A DNA stretch of 64,000 nucleotides from Metabacillus kandeliae (GTDB lineage Bacteria; Bacillota; Bacilli; Bacillales; Bacillaceae), in assembly GCF_021166585.1 (NCBI RefSeq), contig NZ_JAJOZE010000002.1, positions 62,001-126,000 of the forward strand, written 5' to 3'. A program made the position numbers and the translations under genes. Below are positions 59,807 to 64,000 of the stretch, piece after piece (within the stretch, counting starts at the first letter, position 1; each line of letters starts with the position of its first letter). The notes under the pieces are model-generated. The model was given only the letters and a program-made list of their open reading frames with translations. It made no database searches and was not told the DNA's origin.

Positions 59807-61504
59807 TCATTCAGGCTTGTCGATTCTCGGCTGTTCTTCCAAATGTTCTGTCGCAGATTCAATGATATAGATAAAATCTTCATACACAACAGCGTTTAAA
59901 GGAAACTTCATGATCTGAGCACCCTTTTTATCACATATCACGACATTTTTAGCAAAACGATCAAAAAGCCTTGATCTGAGTGCTGCCTTCTCAATTGAAA
60001 TTCTCCCTATTTCATTGAATTTAATGGAATTCCTGAGGTCACGGTCTGTGTAGCGAAGCTCTGAAGAAGTCATCTCTACCCTCTGTTTCCTGAATTTCCA
60101 CTGATACAGATGGGTGCCTGTCACAAGGGCGAAAAAGAGCGATGTCATGACAATATAAATAGGATCCTGCGTGACAGCAGCCTGGTAAATCCGAAATCCG
60201 AGATAAGGATAAAGAATGTAAAACCAGCGGCTTACACGCGGTTTGCTTGTATAGTAAACTTTATTTGCTTCGTACTCCAGCATTTGCCGGCTATCCTCAA
60301 GAAATTCCTGCATATGTTTTTCAGCTGACTGGTATTCTTCTTCCAATATGTGCGTCTCTTCCCGGTAATAAGGCAGATCATCCCCCTCACTCAGGGGATA
60401 AGCCCCGACCCAGGCCGGATGAAAGGTGCCCTCTTCCTTAATGGCAGCCAGGTAGTAACGGAAGGCAGTGTCTTCTTCCAGAATTTCTGTCATATCTTTT
60501 ATTTGCACTTCTTCCGGCACATAGCCCTGATGATGGACGGCATGGCGGAACAAATGGCTTTTTGCAAAATACACTTGTCTGTTTTCCTTTATTGGAAATG
60601 CCTCTTCCCGCTTGATCCGGCTCAGTTCCATATAAAAAGGCTCAGACGTCTCAGGATTTTCTGCACACTCCTGCAGTGTTTTTTCTTCAATAGGAATGCC
60701 GATTTTCAGGGCAGTAATGATTGCACTCATTCTCACTATACTATCTTTAAAGTGCAAAGCCTCCTGAACAAACCCCTTCATTTTTTCGTCATAATAATAC
60801 TCCATCAATGAAAGAAGAATGCACATCTCACCCTGAATGGAAAGGTACGTATCCTTCCAGCTTCCATACACGTAAGAAAGGGCGTAATCCTTTTCATAGC
60901 TTTTGTACAGCTCCCGCTTCTTTTGATAGTCAGACGCCAGGAGCGGTCTCACAAAATCAGGCTTAACGATTTCCATCAAGCCCCTGTCAAGGCTTAAAGA
61001 CAGCAGTTCATACAGCGTGTCCTTCTGTTTTTCGTTTTCTAAAAGCGGAATTTTGCTCTCAACTAACGTTTTCGCCAGGTGCGGCTGATCGAGCAGAGCA
61101 AGCAAGGGAAATTCTTCATTATCTCCTTCAAGATCTCTTTCAAGCAGCTGCATCAGCTTCTCCTCAAATCCTTTAAAGGAGCTGATATACGAAATTGCCA
61201 ATTCCTTGGCCGCTGCACTGTAATGGGGATAATGCCCTATAATGGCTTCTGCCAATTCAGAAAATCGGAAATTCGTAATGAATGAGACAATATGATAGCT
61301 TGGATCGTCCCACTCGAGGCGTGTTTTCGGAAAAGAGAAAGCTGCCTCTTTTGCGAGCTTCTCCAAAGCAAGAAGATTCATTTCAAGGTCATCGGCTTCT
61401 GCCAGTTCCGCAAGCTCGACCGCCGCAGTATACCGGATATCTTTGTCGGGATCCTTCAAATCCTCTATAATTTCTTTGATGTAGTTTTTTGCAGGCTGTG
61501 GCAT
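59807..61504 (-). CDS. HEAT-repeat membrane protein
   Basis: This 565-residue protein has an N-terminal alpha-solenoid region with a clear HEAT unit (IIEDLKDPDKDIRYTAAVEL) and several diverged ones to about residue 290. It is followed by two membrane spans near 425-475 (FYILYPYLGFRIYQAA; YIVMTSLFFALVTGTHLYQW). A C-terminal cytoplasmic beta domain of PH-like pattern (RVEMTSSELRYTDRDLRNSI; IMKFPLNAVVYEDFIYII) ends it. ATG 61504 follows GGGAGAAAATTG. I do not recognise a named orthologue; a scaffold at the membrane is plausible. Confidence 0.75.
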   Translation of the reverse strand: MPQPAKNYIKEIIEDLKDPDKDIRYTAAVELAELAEADDLEMNLLALEKLAKEAAFSFPKTRLEWDDPSYHIVSFITNFRFSELAEAIIGHYPHYSAAAKELAISYISSFKGFEEKLMQLLERDLEGDNEEFPLLALLDQPHLAKTLVESKIPLLENEKQKDTLYELLSLSLDRGLMEIVKPDFVRPLLASDYQKKRELYKSYEKDYALSYVYGSWKDTYLSIQGEMCILLSLMEYYYDEKMKGFVQEALHFKDSIVRMSAIITALKIGIPIEEKTLQECAENPETSEPFYMELSRIKREEAFPIKENRQVYFAKSHLFRHAVHHQGYVPEEVQIKDMTEILEEDTAFRYYLAAIKEEGTFHPAWVGAYPLSEGDDLPYYREETHILEEEYQSAEKHMQEFLEDSRQMLEYEANKVYYTSKPRVSRWFYILYPYLGFRIYQAAVTQDPIYIVMTSLFFALVTGTHLYQWKFRKQRVEMTSSELRYTDRDLRNSIKFNEIGRISIEKAALRSRLFDRFAKNVVICDKKGAQIMKFPLNAVVYEDFIYIIESATEHLEEQPRIDKPE

Positions 61505-61604
61505 CAATTTTCTCCCATTAATTTTTTAGCAAATATGCGGAATTTTTCCAATCCCGAAATTCATTTTAGCATAGCTGGAGTTAAGCAGTAATCATTTATT
61601 TCAT

Positions 61605-61634
61605 CAAAAAAACCTGGATATTTCACCCAGGTTT
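61605..61634 (-). terminator. Terminator of the MFS gene
   Basis: AAACCTGG / CCAGGTTT with a 9-base loop is followed on the minus strand by TTTTTTGATG. Confidence 0.8.
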
Positions 61635-62866
61635 CAAGCTTTCTTTTGGCGTTTCGGATGACGCACAAACCAGTAATAAAAATGAAAGGCCGCCAGCTCG
61701 CAAAACGCGATCACAATCGCCATCGGCAAGGCATGATGGCTTCCGGCAATTCCAACAAGCGGTGCTGCAGCTGCACCGAATAAAAACGGCAAAAGCCCGA
61801 GCAGAGCAGAAGCGCTTCCGGCATTCTCCCCCTGTTCTTCCATCGCAAGCGAAAAGACAGCCGTTGTCACGATACCGACACTTGAGACAGAGAAGAACAG
61901 CATCAGGCAGACAAAAAACACAGGCGCCTGCAGCAAAATCACGGCAACAAGCAGAATACCTGAAATGGCTGCCTGAAAAAGACCGGACACAAGAAGAGCG
62001 CTCTCCCTTACTTTACCGGCAAGAGCTCCTGTAATCTGTGTGGCGGCAATGATACCCAGACCGTTGATTCCAAATACAACGCTGAACATTTGCGGGGACA
62101 ATCCGTAAATGTCCTGCAGCACAAAAGTGGAACCGGAAATGTAAGCAAACATTCCCCCCATCACAAACCCCTGTGCGAGAGCATAGCCGACGAACACTTT
62201 ATCCTTCAGGAGCTTTCCAAATGTCTGAAAAACCTCCTCCAGCCCGCCCGTCTTTCTCCGTTCCGGCGGCAGCGTTTCCTTCATAAAGAAGATCACAGCC
62301 AAAAGCATCAGCAAGCCAAGTACGGCAAGCACGCCAAAAACCCCCCGCCAGGAAAAAATGCGGAGAAGCTGTCCTCCTGCAACAGGTGCCAGTATAGGAG
62401 CAGCTCCGTTCACAAGCATCAGCATGGAAAAAAACTTCGTCAGCTCAGGACCTGAGAAAAGATCCCTCACACTGGCTCTGGAAACAACGATGCCTGTCGC
62501 ACCGGCAATTCCCTGAATAAACCGAAACAAAATCAGCAGCCAAATGCTGCTGGCAAACACGCACAATACAGAGGCTGCCGCATAAACAAGCAGCGCGGCA
62601 ATCAGCGGCTTTTTTCTCCCTCTTACATCACTTAAAGGGCCCATAATCACCTGACCGAGCGCAAGACCCAAAAGACATGCCGTCAAGCTGACCTGTGCAA
62701 GTGAAGCCGGTGTGCCAAGCTCCCTCGCCAGATTCGGCAAAGCCGGCAAATACATATCAATCGTAAGCGGCCCAAACGCACCAAGTGATCCTAAAATAAA
62801 CGCAAGCAGTATTCGCGCTTTCCCGCTCACTCTTCTCTCTGCTGACGTTTTACCTTGAAGCACCAT
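61634..62866 (-). CDS. Bcr/CflA-family drug exporter (MFS)
   Basis: The 410-residue protein has twelve spans. The loop 2-3 motif GPLSDVRGRKKPLI is present, and the start FILGSLGAFGPLTIDMYLPA is the hallmark of the Bcr/CflA drug-resistance subfamily. It exports antibiotics such as bicyclomycin or chloramphenicol-type drugs, or natural metabolites, with protons. I chose ATG 62866, preceded by AAGGAGAGAACAGG; the frame runs back to 63127 through the repeat array but has no site and low-complexity sequence. It is monocistronic. Confidence 0.92.
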   Translation of the reverse strand: MVLQGKTSAERRVSGKARILLAFILGSLGAFGPLTIDMYLPALPNLARELGTPASLAQVSLTACLLGLALGQVIMGPLSDVRGRKKPLIAALLVYAAASVLCVFASSIWLLILFRFIQGIAGATGIVVSRASVRDLFSGPELTKFFSMLMLVNGAAPILAPVAGGQLLRIFSWRGVFGVLAVLGLLMLLAVIFFMKETLPPERRKTGGLEEVFQTFGKLLKDKVFVGYALAQGFVMGGMFAYISGSTFVLQDIYGLSPQMFSVVFGINGLGIIAATQITGALAGKVRESALLVSGLFQAAISGILLVAVILLQAPVFFVCLMLFFSVSSVGIVTTAVFSLAMEEQGENAGSASALLGLLPFLFGAAAAPLVGIAGSHHALPMAIVIAFCELAAFHFYYWFVRHPKRQKKA

Positions 62867-62954
62867 AACCTGTTCTCTCCTTTTTGTTGACTCAACACAT
62901 CTTAAGCTTGCCGGAGGGGATGATGTCAATGATTCTGCTTGGGGTTTTGCAGGG

Positions 62955-63890
62955 GCTTGAAAACTGACTTTTCGGGAAAATAAGGGCTGCGTTCGGGAAT
63001 ATAAAGGCCGGTTTCGGGAATTTCTCTTCTCCATTCGGGAAATTGACGGCGGGGTTCGTGAATATGGGATTGGGGTGAGTTCGATAAATAGATTTTTCCT
63101 TTGTAAAGTGGAATTTTTGCCGCTCACTTTGAATGGTGCACTTTCAGAGTAGCTCAGTATCTTCGCTTAGGTTCTTTGCAGCCGGCTCTTCGGGAAAATA
63201 AGGGCTTCATTCGGGAATATAAGGGCCGGTTTCGGGAATATAGGGTTGGTGCGAGTTCGAAAAGTAGATTTTCCCTTTGTAAAAAGGAATTTTGCCGCTC
63301 ACTTTGAATGGTGCACTTTCAGAGTAGCTCAGTATCTTCGCTTAGGTTCTTTGCAGCCGGCTCTTCGGGAATATAAGGGCCGGTTTCGGGAAATTCTCCC
63401 CACCATTCGGGAAATTGATAGCGGGGTTCGGGAATATGGAGTTGGTGCGAGTTCGAAAAATGAATTTTACCTTCGTAAAAAGGAATTTTGCCGCTCACTT
63501 TGAATGGTGCACTTTCAGAGTAGTTCAGTATCTTCGCTTAGGTTCTTTGCAGCCGGCTCTTCGGGAAAATAAGGGCTTCATTCGGGAATATAAGGGCCGG
63601 TTTCGGGAATTTCTCCTCTCCATTCGGGAAATTGATCACAGGGTTCGGGAATGTGGGGTTGGTGCGAGTTCGAAAAGTAGATTTTCCCTTCGTAAAAGGT
63701 AATTTTGTCGCTTACTTTAAATGGTGCACTCTCAGAGTAGCTCAGTTTCTTCGCTTAGGTTCTTTGCAGCCGGCTCTTCGGGAAAATAAGGGCTTCATTC
63801 GGGAATATAAGGGCCGGTTTCGGGAATTTCTCCCCACCATTCGGGAAATTGAAAGCGGGGTTCGGGAATATAAGCCTGGAGCGTGTACAA
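62955..63890. repeat. Long phased repeat array, TTCGGGAA keyword, inverted orientation
   Basis: TTCGGGAA keywords recur at exact 21-bp steps, for example 62971, 62992, 63013, 63034 and 63055, and 63364, 63385, 63406 and 63427. The constant segment (CGCTCACTTTGAATGGTGCA, then CTTTCAGAGTAG and TTCTTTGCAGCCGGC) starts at 63121, 63296, 63492 and 63709, so unit lengths are 175, 196 and 217 bp. Read on the minus strand it has the same plan as 49815-50125. From 63891 to 64000 I see nothing recognisable. Confidence 0.88.
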
Positions 63891-64000
63891 CAAACGAATT
63901 CTCCACTCCGCCAAAAAACAGCAACCTCTCAATACTTGCTCAAATCACGAAAAAAGAGGCTCAATTTAAGCATATGCTTCAATCAAACTCTCTTATTTCT

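Noticed and set aside
62867-63127. N-terminal extension of the MFS exporter
   Set aside because: The extension is translated repeat DNA before a well-placed AAGGAG and ATG at 62866, where the family's conserved start begins.

Overview
The window comes from a spore-forming Bacillus-type Firmicute (Bacillaceae). Supporting signs are strong AGGAGG-type ribosome sites, use of TTG and GTG starts, a preQ1 riboswitch and a lysine riboswitch of Bacillus type, a sigma-B-type promoter before katE, a LexA box of Bacillus type, gene pairs known from Bacillus (xpaC-telA, pcp-DUF969-DUF979, adaA/alkA/ogt, yjgB, yjzC, yolD), two intergenic repeat families typical of Bacillus, and a cluster of BclA-like collagen proteins of the kind that coat the exosporium. 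It is chromosomal and mostly housekeeping or accessory metabolism. No phage, plasmid or CRISPR is present; the only mobile DNA is the decayed left end of an IS256-type element.

Layout. 1-5.2 kb: TPR-type proteins, a GNAT acetyltransferase, a small HTH protein, a repeat array and a secreted YjgB protein. 5.3-10.8 kb: an esterase, then a LacI-regulated sugar ABC importer (regulator, binding lipoprotein, two permeases, no ATPase). 10.9-18.1 kb: preQ1 riboswitch and queT, a zinc-ribbon membrane protein, a TIGR01777 epimerase, an aldo/keto reductase, a YdeI protein and a PAS-GGDEF-EAL protein. 18.2-20.3 kb: a lysP-like permease under a lysine riboswitch, then the IS256 remnant. 20.5-30.6 kb: RecQ, an exported PepF, a LexA-box yolD operon, xpaC-telA and a large catalase. 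30.6-43.0 kb: two divergent glycosyltransferases, then five consecutive genes for collagen-like or related surface proteins. 43.2-49.6 kb: CorA, the alkylation-repair operon adaA-alkA-ogt, a VOC protein and the pyroglutamyl-peptidase/transporter operon. 49.7-62.9 kb: small membrane proteins, 2-hydroxyacid dehydrogenase, LysE exporter, SulP transporter, an ArsR/SRPBCC pair, an SRPBCC-flavoprotein-TetR operon, a HEAT-repeat membrane protein and a Bcr-type MFS exporter. 62.9 kb to the end: a long repeat array.

The most unusual signal is not a gene. At least seven intergenic loci carry arrays in which a short keyword recurs at almost exactly 21-bp steps (two helical turns). Each locus uses its own keyword (TATTCACC, TTTCCCGAAA or GCGCATAAA), but several share one scaffold. 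The larger arrays are tandem units of 175, 196 or 216-217 bp, lengths that differ by 21 or 42 bp. I do not recognise this family; it looks homogenised within a locus and diverged between loci.

The collagen cluster is the second highlight. Four proteins share an N-terminal beta-sandwich-like domain and a Gly-X-Thr collagen stalk but have four different C-terminal heads, one carrying a right-handed beta helix. A fifth protein is a stand-alone copy of one head. A GT2 and a GT-D glycosyltransferase sit directly beside them and may glycosylate the threonine-rich stalks.
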